64,000 bases of DNA from assembly GCF_019956555.1 (NCBI RefSeq), contig NZ_JAHBDQ010000027.1, forward strand, positions 1-64,000. Reading direction: 5' to 3'. The notes under the pieces were generated by a model, which was not told the origin of the DNA, searched no databases, and saw only the letters and a list, made by a program, of their open reading frames with translations. Shown here one piece after another: positions 17,166 to 25,511 of this stretch; within the stretch, counting starts at the first letter, position 1; every line of letters begins with the position of its first letter. The position numbers and the translations under genes were made by a program. This DNA comes from Pseudomonas sp. A-RE-19. GTDB taxonomy: Bacteria > Pseudomonadota > Gammaproteobacteria > Pseudomonadales > Pseudomonadaceae.

Positions 17166-18449
17166 TCAGGCGTCTGGCGCTGCCTTGGCGGTCGGCTCAT
17201 TGTTTTCATAGATATACAATGGCTTGGACTTGCCTTCTATTACGCTTTCATCGATCACTACTTTACTCACCTCGGACTGCGAGGGGATTTCATACATAGT
17301 GTCGAGCAATACACCTTCGAGAATCGAACGCAGTCCACGGGCACCGGTTTTGCGTTCCAGGGCACGTTTGGCAACCGATTTCAGCGCGTCGGAACGGAAT
17401 TCCAGGTCTACGCCTTCCATCTCGAACAGCTTGGCATACTGCTTGGTCAGGGCATTTTTCGGCTCGGTGAGAATCTGCATCAACGCAGCCTCATCGAGCT
17501 CGTCCAGCGTGGCAAGTACTGGCAGACGACCGACGAACTCGGGGATCAGACCGAACTTGACCAAATCGTCAGGTTCGACTTCACGCAGGGACTCACCGAC
17601 TTTCTTGCCTTCTTCCTTGCTGCGAACTTCCGCGTTGAAACCGATGCCGCCCTTGGTGGAACGGTTTTGAATAACCTTTTCCAGACCGGAGAACGCACCA
17701 CCGCAGATGAACAGGATGTTACGGGTGTCGACCTGAAGGAATTCCTGCTGCGGATGCTTGCGACCACCTTGAGGTGGAACGGAAGCGACCGTGCCTTCGA
17801 TCAACTTGAGCAGGGCCTGCTGCACGCCTTCACCGGAAACGTCCCGGGTGATCGACGGGTTGTCAGACTTGCGCGAGATTTTGTCGATCTCATCGATGTA
17901 GACAATGCCCATCTGGGCCTTTTCTACGTCGTAATCGCACTTCTGCAGCAGCTTCTGAATGATGTTCTCGACATCTTCACCGACATAACCCGCCTCGGTG
18001 AGGGTGGTTGCGTCGGCAATGGTGAACGGAACGTTCAGCAAACGGGCCAGCGTTTCGGCAAGCAGGGTTTTACCCGAGCCTGTCGGGCCGATCAGCAAGA
18101 TGTTGCTCTTGCCGAGCTCGACGTCGTCATTCTTTTTGTCACGCTGGTTCAGGCGCTTGTAGTGGTTGTACACCGCTACGGCCAAAACCTTTTTCGCACG
18201 CTCCTGACCAATCACGTACTGATCAAGGATGCCGCTGATTTCTTTAGGCGAAGGCAATTTATGCGCGCTGCTTTCGGCCTGGGCTTCCTGCACCTCCTCA
18301 CGGATGATGTCATTGCACAGGTCGACGCACTCGTCGCAGATAAAGACCGAGGGGCCGGCAATCAATTTGCGTACTTCATGCTGGCTTTTGCCACAGAAGG
18401 AGCAATAGAGCAGCTTGCCGTTGTCCTCGCCGTTGCGGGTGTCAGTCAT
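17166..18449 (-). CDS. clpX: ClpXP protease ATPase subunit ClpX
   Basis: ClpX is the AAA+ unfoldase that feeds substrates to ClpP. The 427-residue protein begins with the C4 zinc-binding domain (Cys16-x2-Cys19 in CSFCGK, then CDECVDLC), which dimerises and binds adaptors. It then has Walker A GPTGSGKTLLAETLA, Walker B IVYIDEIDKI, and the C-terminal AAA+ lid. The IGF-type ClpP-docking loop is seen as GGIGFNAEV. The start at 18449 is preferred to an ATG 11 codons earlier because it gives the family N-terminus. It follows clpP by 112 bases on the same strand. Confidence 0.97.
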   Translation of the reverse strand: MTDTRNGEDNGKLLYCSFCGKSQHEVRKLIAGPSVFICDECVDLCNDIIREEVQEAQAESSAHKLPSPKEISGILDQYVIGQERAKKVLAVAVYNHYKRLNQRDKKNDDVELGKSNILLIGPTGSGKTLLAETLARLLNVPFTIADATTLTEAGYVGEDVENIIQKLLQKCDYDVEKAQMGIVYIDEIDKISRKSDNPSITRDVSGEGVQQALLKLIEGTVASVPPQGGRKHPQQEFLQVDTRNILFICGGAFSGLEKVIQNRSTKGGIGFNAEVRSKEEGKKVGESLREVEPDDLVKFGLIPEFVGRLPVLATLDELDEAALMQILTEPKNALTKQYAKLFEMEGVDLEFRSDALKSVAKRALERKTGARGLRSILEGVLLDTMYEIPSQSEVSKVVIDESVIEGKSKPLYIYENNEPTAKAAPDA

Positions 18450-18561
18450 TCGTTCGATCCAAATCCGATAGGCTTGCAACACAAGATGAAGGCTATTGCG
18501 GGCTTTTTCAAGCCCGCTGGTGATCGGACCCGCCGACCCACCTTATTTTGAGCTGCTTATT

Positions 18562-19197
18562 TTAAGCGGGGCGCTGGTTGATCACTTCATCGATCAACCC
18601 GTATTCACGCGCTGCTTCTGCACTCATGAAGTTATCGCGGTTGGTATCGCGCTCGATTTCTTCAAGAGTGCGCCCGCTATGCTTGGCCATCAGCGTGTTG
18701 AGACGCTCACGAATGAAGAGGATTTCCTTGGCATGGATTTCGATATCCGAGGCCTGGCCCTGGAAACCGCCCAGTGGCTGGTGAATCATCACACGCGAGT
18801 TCGGCAGGCAGTAACGCTTGCCTTGGGCACCGGCGGTCAGTAGAAACGCACCCATGCTGCACGCTTGACCGATACAGGTGGTCGACACGTTTGGCTTGAT
18901 GAACTGCATGGTGTCGTAGATCGACATGCCCGCAGTCACCGAACCACCCGGCGAGTTGATATAGAGATGGATGTCCTTGTCCGGGTTTTCCGCTTCAAGG
19001 AACAGCAGTTGCGCACAGATCAGGTTGGCCATGTAGTCCTCTACCGGACCAACCAGAAAGATCACTCGCTCCTTGAGAAGGCGCGAGTAGATGTCATAGG
19101 CGCGTTCGCCACGAGCAGACTGCTCGACAACCATCGGGACCAGGCCGCCTGCGGCCTGGATATCAGAGTTCTGCTGAATATACGAATTACGGAACAT
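18562..19197 (-). CDS. clpP: ATP-dependent Clp protease proteolytic subunit ClpP
   Basis: ClpP is the tetradecameric serine peptidase of ClpXP and ClpAP. The 211-residue precursor has the full catalytic triad: Ser114 in GQACSMGAF, His139 in VMIHQPLGG and Asp188 in IERDTNRDNF. The spacing is identical to that of the E. coli enzyme. A short N-terminal propeptide is expected to be removed. It lies between tig and clpX in the conserved order. Confidence 0.97.
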   Translation of the reverse strand: MFRNSYIQQNSDIQAAGGLVPMVVEQSARGERAYDIYSRLLKERVIFLVGPVEDYMANLICAQLLFLEAENPDKDIHLYINSPGGSVTAGMSIYDTMQFIKPNVSTTCIGQACSMGAFLLTAGAQGKRYCLPNSRVMIHQPLGGFQGQASDIEIHAKEILFIRERLNTLMAKHSGRTLEEIERDTNRDNFMSAEAAREYGLIDEVINQRPA

Positions 19198-19236
19198 GCT
19201 CTGCAGTCACTCCCAAATAGTTATGTCTTGAATACG

Positions 19237-19264
19237 CATAAGCCAGCACGAAGGCTGGCTTATG
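19237..19264 (-). terminator. Hairpin between tig and clpP
   Basis: CATAAGCCAGC and its complement form a strong stem with an ACGA-type tetraloop 26 bases after the tig stop. No T-run follows, so it could be an attenuator or RNA-processing signal rather than a full terminator. Confidence 0.5.
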
Positions 19265-19290
19265 GTGTGTGCTTCTTACCGCAAAAACAA

Positions 19291-20601
19291 TCAGTCGGCT
19301 TGTGGAGCTTCTACCGGCTTGACTGCTTCTTCGTAAGAGACCGATTTGTCGGTCACGCTAGCTTTCTGCAGAACAGTATCCACAACTTGTTCTTCCAGCA
19401 CAACCGAACGAACTTCGTTCAGTTGCTGGTCGTTCTTGTAGTACCAGGACACAACCTGCTCAGGCTCCTGATAAGCCGAAGCCATTTCCTGAATCATCTC
19501 GCGAACGCGGGCTTCGTCAGGCTTGAGGTCGAATTGCTTGACCACTTCAGCCACGATCAGACCCAGTACAACGCGACGCTTGGCTTGCTCTTCGAACAGC
19601 TCGGCCGGCAGTTGGTCAGGCTTGATGTTGCCGCCGAACTGCTGAACAGCCTGCACGCGCAGACGGTCGACTTCGTTGGACAGCAGGGCCTTTGGCACTT
19701 CGATCGGGTTGGTGGCCAGCAGACCGTCCATAACCTGATTCTTGACCTTGGATTTGATCGCCTGACGCAGTTCACGCTCCATGTTCTTGCGAACTTCGGC
19801 GCGGAAACCTTCCAGACCGGTTTCCTTGATGCCGAATTGAGCGAAGAATTCTTCGGTCAGCTCTGGCAGCTTAGGCTCGGAAACGGTGTTCACGGTTACG
19901 GTGAACTCAGCGGTTTTGCCCGCCAGGTCGAGGTTCTGATAGTCCTCTGGGAAGGTCAGGTTCAGAACGCGCTCTTCGCCGGCTTTAGCGCCGACCAGAC
20001 CGTCTTCGAAACCAGGGATCATGCGGCCGGAACCCAGCACCAGCTGGGTACCTTTGGCAGAACCGCCTGCGAACACTTCACCGTCGACCTTGCCAACGAA
20101 ATCGATGTTCAGCTGGTCGTCGTTCTGGGCGGCGCGATCAGCCACTTCGAAACGGGTGTTCTGCTTGCGCAGGACTTCCAGCATCTTGTCCAGATCGGCA
20201 TCAGCCACGTCAGCGCTCAGGCGCTCGACAGTGATACCTTCGAAACCGGCAACGGTGAACTCCGGGAACACTTCGAAAATTGCGACGTATTCCAGATCTT
20301 TGCCAGCTTCCATCGATTTAGGTTCGATCGAAGGAGCGCCAGCCGGGTTCAGCTTCTGCTCGACAACAGCTTCGTAGAAAGAAGACTGGATCACATCGCC
20401 CACGGCTTCTTGACGTGCATCAGCACCGAAACGGCGCTTGATTTCACTCATTGGCACTTTGCCTGGACGGAAGCCAGCGATCTTGGCCTTTTGGGCAGTC
20501 TGCTGCAGACGCTTGTTGACCTGAGTCTCGATGCGCTCAGCTGGCACGGTGATGCTCATGCGGCGCTCAAGAGCAGAAGTATTTTCAACAGAAACTTGCA
20601 T
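19291..20601 (-). CDS. tig: Trigger factor
   Basis: Trigger factor binds nascent chains at the ribosome exit. The 436-residue protein has the N-terminal ribosome-binding domain with GFRPGKVPMSEIKRRFG (the GFRxGxxP signature at about 43-50), an FKBP-type prolyl isomerase domain (about 150-245), and a long helical C-terminal chaperone domain. The ORF could begin 21 codons earlier, but ATG 20601 follows AACGAGGAATATCC and gives the standard MQVSVENTS start. It is the first gene of the tig-clpP-clpX group. Confidence 0.97.
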   Translation of the reverse strand: MQVSVENTSALERRMSITVPAERIETQVNKRLQQTAQKAKIAGFRPGKVPMSEIKRRFGADARQEAVGDVIQSSFYEAVVEQKLNPAGAPSIEPKSMEAGKDLEYVAIFEVFPEFTVAGFEGITVERLSADVADADLDKMLEVLRKQNTRFEVADRAAQNDDQLNIDFVGKVDGEVFAGGSAKGTQLVLGSGRMIPGFEDGLVGAKAGEERVLNLTFPEDYQNLDLAGKTAEFTVTVNTVSEPKLPELTEEFFAQFGIKETGLEGFRAEVRKNMERELRQAIKSKVKNQVMDGLLATNPIEVPKALLSNEVDRLRVQAVQQFGGNIKPDQLPAELFEEQAKRRVVLGLIVAEVVKQFDLKPDEARVREMIQEMASAYQEPEQVVSWYYKNDQQLNEVRSVVLEEQVVDTVLQKASVTDKSVSYEEAVKPVEAPQAD

Positions 20602-20951
20602 GGATATTCCTCGTTGCACAGACGTTAGCCGGCCGTTTCCGACCCCAGAATCAAGGGCATGCATTCTAGTGGGTCAAACTCAAGAAGTCACCCTACTGAA
20701 AACGGGTAAAAAAGCAGCAGGCAATTTATAGGCGGGGACAAACGGTTGCGCCTCGCCCTGTTAGCAAATACAGCCAGGGCCCTGCACCAACCCTCCTATA
20801 TAGAAGGAATCGGCAATCCATCCCTGACAGCCAACCCCGCGAAGGGATCGGCGGGCGAATCGAGCATCATCGAGAAACATAAATACGACGAAGCGACCTA
20901 CCCTGCGACCCACAACCTGCAGCCGCTGAACACTCAAACCTTTGAAACAAA
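20602..20951. other. Intergenic region between tig and the tRNA cluster
   Basis: This gap holds the tig promoter and 5-prime leader on the minus strand. Short ORFs at 20746-20970 and 20761-21090 run into tRNA or terminator sequence and have no ribosome-binding support. I see nothing else. Confidence 0.6.
20663..20691 (-). promoter_or_regulatory. Probable sigma-70 promoter of tig
   Basis: On the minus strand GTGACT, a 17-base spacer and TAGAAT (5 of 6 to consensus) lie about 60 bases upstream of the tig ATG. Confidence 0.48.
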
Positions 20952-20983
20952 AAAGGCGCCAGACTGTTAAATCTGGCGCCTTT
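20952..20983 (-). terminator. Terminator of the tRNA cluster
   Basis: A 12-bp stem (AAAGGCGCCAGA and its complement) is followed on the minus strand by TTTTTTGTTT. It ends the Arg-His-Leu-His tRNA transcript. A near-copy lies at 21248-21279. Confidence 0.9.
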
Positions 20984-20990
20984 CGAAATA

Positions 20991-21067
20991 TGGGGTGGAC
21001 GATGGGGATCGAACCCACGACAACGGGAGTCACAATCCCGTGCTCTACCAACTGAGCTACGCCCACC
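20991..21067 (-). tRNA. tRNA-His (anticodon GUG), copy 1
   Basis: The anticodon is GTG, CCA is encoded, and the discriminator is C73 with a G at position -1, the special extra pair of tRNA-His. Its sequence is identical to the copy at 21287-21363. Confidence 0.95.
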
Positions 21068-21143
21068 ATATTGCGTGACAAAGAAGCCAAACAACTTCTT
21101 TGTTGAGCCCAACCAAGCCAACCGGCATGAGTGAAGCTTTATT

Positions 21144-21228
21144 TGGTGCGGATGAAGAGACTCGAACTCTTACGCCTCGCGGCGCTGGAACCTAAATCCA
21201 GTGTGTCTACCAATTCCACCACATCCGC
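21144..21228 (-). tRNA. tRNA-Leu (anticodon UAG)
   Basis: An 85-base class II tRNA with a long variable arm, acceptor GCGGATG, anticodon TAG and encoded CCA. It lies between the two identical tRNA-His genes. Confidence 0.95.
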
Positions 21229-21247
21229 GGATTGAAGCTGTTAAAGC

Positions 21248-21279
21248 AAAGGCGCCAGACTGTAAAATCTGGCGCCTTT
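21248..21279 (-). terminator. Copy of the cluster terminator between tRNA-His and tRNA-Leu
   Basis: The same 12-bp stem as at 20952-20983, but followed on the minus strand by TTTGCTTTAA rather than a long T-run. It probably allows partial read-through to the next tRNAs or marks an RNA-processing site. It looks like part of a duplicated tRNA-His-plus-terminator unit. Confidence 0.65.
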
Positions 21280-21286
21280 CAAAATA

Positions 21287-21363
21287 TGGGGTGGACGATG
21301 GGGATCGAACCCACGACAACGGGAGTCACAATCCCGTGCTCTACCAACTGAGCTACGCCCACC
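21287..21363 (-). tRNA. tRNA-His (anticodon GUG), copy 2
   Basis: Identical over 77 bases to the copy at 20991-21067, including the encoded CCA and G-1. Confidence 0.95.
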
Positions 21364-21394
21364 ATATCGCGCTACTTGTGCCAAAGCTGCCTAA

Positions 21395-21471
21395 TGGCGC
21401 ACCCGGCAGGACTCGAACCTGCGACCATCCGCTTAGAAGGCGGATGCTCTATCCAGCTGAGCTACGGGCGC
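21395..21471 (-). tRNA. tRNA-Arg (anticodon UCU)
   Basis: A 77-base cloverleaf with acceptor GCGCCCG, anticodon loop CTTCTAA (anticodon TCT) and encoded CCA. It is the first tRNA of the minus-strand cluster. Confidence 0.95.
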
Positions 21472-21585
21472 CTTGTTAGCTGTAACCTTGAAGGACTACA
21501 AACTAAGTGCTTTTCAGTCTTGCAGAACTTCGATTCTGCTCAACCTTCTCAACCAGTGCTAGGCTGTGCCCGACAAGTGCGACGA

Positions 21586-21614
21586 ATAGTATAGAGCGAC
21601 CCGAAGGTCGTCAA
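21586..21614 (-). promoter_or_regulatory. Promoter of the tRNA cluster
   Basis: On the minus strand TTGACG is followed by TATACT at 15 bases or TACTAT at 17 bases. The predicted start is about 110 bases upstream of tRNA-Arg. Confidence 0.5.
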
Positions 21615-21745
21615 ATCCTTTTTAAAAAAAATTCATTTAATTAAAGGGGTTAGGGGAATTTGCAGACCAAGCGCCTTTGCCCTCACCTCACGACATGCGA
21701 GAATGCGTCCTCTTTTTTCCCCCTCTCGATGGTTAATCACGCGCA

Positions 21746-22600
21746 ATGACTGCACAACTAATCGACGGCAAATCGATCGCCGCCAGCCTGCGCCAGCAGA
21801 TCGCCAAACGAGTCGCCGAGCGTCGCCAGCAAGGCCTGCGCACGCCCGGCCTCGCGGTGATCCTGGTCGGCAGCGATCCTGCCTCTCAGGTTTATGTCTC
21901 GCACAAGCGTAAAGACTGTGAAGAGGTCGGCTTCCTTTCCCAAGCCTATGACCTGCCTGCCCAAACCACTCAAGAAGCACTGACCGATCTGATCGATCGA
22001 CTGAACGACGACCCGGCGATTGACGGCGTTCTGCTTCAACTGCCTTTACCTGAACACCTGGACGCCTCCAAATTGCTGGAACGCATTCGTCCCGACAAGG
22101 ACGTCGACGGCTTCCACCCTTATAACGTCGGCCGTCTGGCCCAGCGCATTCCGCTGCTGCGTCCGTGCACGCCCAAAGGCATCATGGCGCTGCTGGAAAG
22201 CACCGGCGCCGATCTTTACGGAATGGACGCCGTCATTGTAGGAGCCTCCAATATTGTTGGCCGTCCGATGGCGATGGAGTTGCTGCTGGCCGGTTGCACC
22301 GTGACTGTCACACACCGTTTCACCAAGGATCTGGCAGGCCACGTCGGGCGCGCTGATCTGGTTGTGGTTGCCGCTGGCAAGCCGGGCCTGGTCAAGGGTG
22401 AATGGATCAAGGAAGGCGCGATCGTGATCGACGTCGGCATCAACCGACAGGAAGATGGCAAGCTGGTCGGTGACGTGATCTACGAAACCGCCCTGCCCCG
22501 CGCCGGCTGGATTACCCCGGTACCGGGCGGCGTCGGCCCGATGACCCGCGCTTGCTTGCTGGAAAACACGCTGTATGCCGCGGAAACGCTGCACGGCTGA
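21746..22600 (+). CDS. folD: Bifunctional methylene-THF dehydrogenase/cyclohydrolase FolD
   Basis: FolD interconverts 5,10-methylene-, methenyl- and 10-formyl-tetrahydrofolate in the cytoplasm. The 284-residue protein has the active-site pair Tyr50 and Lys54 in QVYVSHKRKDCEEVG, the family signature DGVLLQLPLPEH, the NADP-binding region VGASNIVGRPMAMELL, and the C-terminal signature TPVPGGVGPMTRACLLENT. Its start lies 275 bases from the divergent tRNA cluster, and a strong terminator follows. Confidence 0.96.
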   Translation: MTAQLIDGKSIAASLRQQIAKRVAERRQQGLRTPGLAVILVGSDPASQVYVSHKRKDCEEVGFLSQAYDLPAQTTQEALTDLIDRLNDDPAIDGVLLQLPLPEHLDASKLLERIRPDKDVDGFHPYNVGRLAQRIPLLRPCTPKGIMALLESTGADLYGMDAVIVGASNIVGRPMAMELLLAGCTVTVTHRFTKDLAGHVGRADLVVVAAGKPGLVKGEWIKEGAIVIDVGINRQEDGKLVGDVIYETALPRAGWITPVPGGVGPMTRACLLENTLYAAETLHG

Positions 22601-22627
22601 GTCCGCGCCCGCACCGCGGTGCCGTAT

Positions 22628-22659
22628 AAAAGAACCCCGCCAAACGCGGGGTTCTTTTT
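22628..22659 (+). terminator. Terminator after folD
   Basis: AAGAACCCCGC and GCGGGGTTCTT pair around a 5-base loop and are followed by a T-run, 28 bases after the folD stop. Confidence 0.9.
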
Positions 22660-22829
22660 GCTTAAGGAAAAAGCTCGACCATCCGCCGGAAAAGCCTGTT
22701 TCCAATCACTTTCACCTGAACATCGAACAACCATCGACAGTTCTTCAGCCATACTCCTAAAATGCGTCGCTTTTTAGAGAAAAAGCCCGTTACAAAAACG
22801 GTATATCCACCCTTCATGAGTCCGCCAGC

Positions 22830-23768
22830 GTGAAAATCCGCCTTTCAATCCTGAGCTTGTTTTTTGCATTTACAGGGACTTTCATCACGCCAACGATTAA
22901 TGCTGCCGAAACTACCGAGGCGCCCCGAAACACTTCACAACTGAAGATCGCTTCCGGCAGCGCATTGCTGATGGATCTGCAAACCAACAAAGTCATCTAC
23001 GCCAACAATCCGGATGTTGTGGTGCCGATCGCTTCCGTCAGCAAACTGATGACGGGCCTGGTGGTAGTAGAAGCCCGGCAAAACATGGACGAATTCCTTT
23101 CCGTCAACATCAGCGATACCCCGGAAATGAAAGGTGTGTTCTCGCGGGTCAAGCTCAAAAGCGAATTGCCGCGCCGAGAGATGCTGCTGATTGCCCTGAT
23201 GTCATCGGAAAACCGTGCCGCCGCGACCCTGGCCCATCACTATCCGGGCGGTTATGTCGCATTCATTGCCGCCATGAACGCCAAAGCCAAGGCGCTGGGC
23301 ATGACCAGCACCCACTTTGTCGAACCGACAGGGCTTTCCCCGCGCAATGTGTCCACTGCCCGCGACCTGAGCAAACTGCTGATCGCGGCGCACAAGTACC
23401 CGTTATTGACTGAGCTCAGCACTACCAAGGAAAAAACCGTCTCGTTCCGTAAACCCAACTACAGCCTGGGTTTCCACAACACCGACCATTTGATCAATAA
23501 GTCGAACTGGGACATCAAGCTGACCAAGACCGGTTTCACCAACGAGGCCGGTCACTGCCTGGTGCTGGTCACCAGCATGGGCAATCGTCCGGTTGCACTG
23601 GTGATTCTCGATGCTTTCGGCAAGTACACGCACTTTGCCGATGCCACCCGTATTCGCAGCTGGGTCGAAACCGGCAAGAGCGCCGACGTGCCGTCCGTAG
23701 CGCTGCAATACAAATCCGAGAAGAACCTCAAGCATCGCCAAAGCGGCGTGATTGAAGCCTCGAAATAA
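22830..23768 (+). CDS. pbpG: D-alanyl-D-alanine endopeptidase PbpG (PBP7)
   Basis: A low-molecular-mass penicillin-binding protein that cleaves peptidoglycan crosslinks in the periplasm. The 312-residue precursor has a signal peptide ending near ANAAE-type residues (about 25). All three serine-peptidase motifs are present: Ser69-x2-Lys72 in PIASVSKLMTG, SEN at 126-128 in MSSENRAA, and KTG at 233-235 in LTKTGFTNEAGH. The start codon is GTG with a weak ribosome-binding site; no better in-frame start exists near the signal peptide. It is flanked by terminators, so it is monocistronic. Confidence 0.93.
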   Translation: MKIRLSILSLFFAFTGTFITPTINAAETTEAPRNTSQLKIASGSALLMDLQTNKVIYANNPDVVVPIASVSKLMTGLVVVEARQNMDEFLSVNISDTPEMKGVFSRVKLKSELPRREMLLIALMSSENRAAATLAHHYPGGYVAFIAAMNAKAKALGMTSTHFVEPTGLSPRNVSTARDLSKLLIAAHKYPLLTELSTTKEKTVSFRKPNYSLGFHNTDHLINKSNWDIKLTKTGFTNEAGHCLVLVTSMGNRPVALVILDAFGKYTHFADATRIRSWVETGKSADVPSVALQYKSEKNLKHRQSGVIEASK

Positions 23769-23788
23769 GGCCGCAATGCCTGTAAACG

Positions 23789-23816
23789 AAAGCCCCGATT
23801 ATTCGGGGCTTTTTTT
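23789..23816. terminator. Terminator between pbpG and the convergent small genes
   Basis: AAAGCCCCGA and TCGGGGCTTT pair around a short loop with a following T7 run. It serves pbpG and probably also the minus-strand gene ending at 23825. Confidence 0.88.
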
Positions 23817-23824
23817 CGTCTGCA

Positions 23825-24049
23825 TCAATCATTGGGCAACGGCATTTGATCGTCATCCGGAATGCCATCCCCGGCACTCGGATCTCTCCAGCCTTGCGGA
23901 TGCTCGGTTGGCACCACGGTAGGCCTGGCTAGAGGATCCCTTAACGGGCTGTCTGGATCCATCACGGGGTCCAGGCTCGGTTCGGGTGTTGTTGGAACAC
24001 TGTCTGGCGGGTCTGGACGTTTGTCATCGAAGCTCGAATCGGTAGACAT
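23825..24049 (-). CDS. Small Pro/Asp-rich protein A
   Basis: A 74-residue protein very rich in Pro, Asp and Ser, probably disordered and acidic, with no signal peptide or membrane segment. The start at 24049 (ATG) follows GAGAGG; a GTG two codons earlier is less likely. It starts 12 bases after the next gene on the same strand, and both share DPDSP and similar composition, so they may be diverged duplicates. The function is unknown. Confidence 0.6.
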   Translation of the reverse strand: MSTDSSFDDKRPDPPDSVPTTPEPSLDPVMDPDSPLRDPLARPTVVPTEHPQGWRDPSAGDGIPDDDQMPLPND

Positions 24050-24061
24050 ATGCACCTCTCA

Positions 24062-24277
24062 CTAGGACTTGGGTTTCAGATCGCCAAGTGGATCGTAAGG
24101 CTTAGCCGGTGCCTTCTTGCCCTCCTCACCCGGCTTTACATCCCTGGGCGCCTTGGCAGGCCCGATGGGATCGACCTGAGGATCGGCGAGGTCCGGAGAA
24201 TCGGGGTCGAACCCCAACTCATTATCGGACGAATGCTCAGACGAGTGCGGGCCGACAGGGGTGTTGGAATGAGCCAT
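24062..24277 (-). CDS. Small Pro/Asp-rich protein B
   Basis: A 71-residue hydrophilic protein with an acidic, Ser/Asp-rich N-terminal half containing LGFDPDSPDLADPQ and a Lys/Pro-rich C-terminal half. The ribosome-binding site AGGAGGCG is excellent. It lies between a C39-like lipoprotein gene upstream and protein A downstream on the same strand. The function is unknown. Confidence 0.68.
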   Translation of the reverse strand: MAHSNTPVGPHSSEHSSDNELGFDPDSPDLADPQVDPIGPAKAPRDVKPGEEGKKAPAKPYDPLGDLKPKS

Positions 24278-24292
24278 GGGCGCCTCCTGGTC

Positions 24293-24317
24293 AAAGCCCG
24301 GCGAAATCCGGGCCCTT
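24293..24317 (-). terminator. Hairpin after the C39-like lipoprotein gene
   Basis: AAAGCCCGG and CCGGGCCCTTT form a short stem between the lipoprotein gene and small protein B. The T-tract is short, so termination may be partial. Confidence 0.45.
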
Positions 24318-24370
24318 TATTTAAGAGGCCAACCACGCCGAGTAGTGCCGTACAGATGACAAACGGAGGC

Positions 24371-25045
24371 CTACTGCGTGGTCAAGGCTTTCTTCGCCCT
24401 GGCGGCTGCCTGCTCCTGACCTGACTGGGCCAGATCGTTCGCCGCTTTCAGCCAGCGCTGCTGATCGACGTTGGCCGGAATCTGGTTCGGCTTCTGGATC
24501 AATACAGCCCAGCCGCCAGCACTTTCGAACGCCGATTCAAAGGCGCTGAACCCCATCAGCACCCGGCGATCCATCCCGGCGCGAAGCAGCACTGTCTGCT
24601 TCTGGCGGTTGTAACCGGCGAGAATGGCGTATCGGGGTTCTGCCCAGAACGCCGAGCCTTCAGTGAAGCGCACCATCACCGGGTAACCCGCCGCCACCTG
24701 GGCCAGCAGCGCCGGCAAATGACTATCCAGGGGATAAACCACCATCCCGTATTCACGGGCGAGGTTTTGCATGTTCTGCTGCAACTGCGCTTCGGCACCC
24801 GGCAATTTCAGAGGTTTGTCGAGCAATCCCGGGGTGATCACGATGCCCTGCTGGGACAACAGACTGGCGAGCACCTGGGGCCCGCTTTGATAACTTTGCC
24901 CTCGGTAGAACGTACCGCTGAGTTCGACACGCTCGGGCAGACGCTTGATCTCTGGCGCCACGCTCCCCGCGCAGCCAGCCAGACCTGCAACGCAGCCAAT
25001 CACCAGCATCACCGATCGAATTCGAGAAAATACCTGCACCATCAT
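24371..25045 (-). CDS. C39-peptidase-like lipoprotein without catalytic residues
   Basis: A 224-residue lipoprotein with lipobox LAGC (Cys25). The fold looks like a C39-type papain-like peptidase, but the usual QxxCGP motif reads YQSGPQVLAS, with Ser54 at the catalytic Cys, and the usual HY[AV] motif reads PRYAILAGYN, with Arg in place of His. If this alignment is right it is a pseudo-peptidase; it may bind peptides or signals. A helical TPR-like tail (about 190-220) is possible. The in-frame start at 25099 would place extra residues ahead of the signal peptide, so 25045 is preferred. Confidence 0.75.
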   Translation of the reverse strand: MMVQVFSRIRSVMLVIGCVAGLAGCAGSVAPEIKRLPERVELSGTFYRGQSYQSGPQVLASLLSQQGIVITPGLLDKPLKLPGAEAQLQQNMQNLAREYGMVVYPLDSHLPALLAQVAAGYPVMVRFTEGSAFWAEPRYAILAGYNRQKQTVLLRAGMDRRVLMGFSAFESAFESAGGWAVLIQKPNQIPANVDQQRWLKAANDLAQSGQEQAAARAKKALTTQ

Positions 25046-25270
25046 CACTCTCTTGTTCAGACGCCAGGCAATCGCGCTCCCGGCTTGGCCGTCGATCATA
25101 GGATGCCGTGCGACAGCGGTATAGCCTTAACCGGCAGTTGAATGCATTCGATAGAGCGAATGGGTTGATGACCGGTGACCTTTGGTCAATAGTCTGAAAT
25201 ATGCCAGCGACTAGACTGTCAATTGCAAAGCGTGTGCGAGTGCCCGATGCAGGGCAAAGAGGAGGCACTG

Positions 25271-25441
25271 ATGAGCCTGACCATGACCATTGTGATGTTG
25301 ATTTCCGGCTGGCTGGCCGTGGCCGCCGCCATGTTGTGGGGAGTTTTGCGTATTACCCGCCGGCACCATCACCATCCGGTTCAATCGGCGCCAGTGGCGA
25401 AAACCGATCAGCCGGCTGCACACCCCGTCACTGCGCACTGA
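25271..25441 (+). CDS. 56-residue single-pass membrane protein with His cluster
   Basis: A short protein with one transmembrane helix (about 4-27), then an RITRRHHHH segment and an Ala/Pro/His-rich tail. AGAGGAGG lies 7 bases before the ATG, a near-perfect ribosome-binding site. The positive segment after the helix suggests a cytoplasmic C-terminus. The function is unknown; a metal-binding role for the histidines is only a guess. Confidence 0.65.
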   Translation: MSLTMTIVMLISGWLAVAAAMLWGVLRITRRHHHHPVQSAPVAKTDQPAAHPVTAH

Positions 25442-25462
25442 TTGGCGCTTTTTCAGTCGCGC

Positions 25463-25498
25463 AAAAAAAACGGCCGCCTGGAGTTCAGGCGGCCGTTT
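25463..25498. terminator. Bidirectional terminator
   Basis: AAACGGCCGCCTG and CAGGCGGCCGTTT form a 13-bp stem with an A8 run on the left. It serves the small membrane protein gene and the convergent terC-like gene. Confidence 0.88.
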
Positions 25499-25511
25499 CA
25501 TTTAACGAAGG

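Noticed and set aside
18498..18517. GCGGGCTTTTTCAAGCCCGC hairpin between clpP and clpX as terminator
   Set aside because: It has no T-tract on the minus strand and lies 45 bases before clpX; it is more likely incidental or a processing site.
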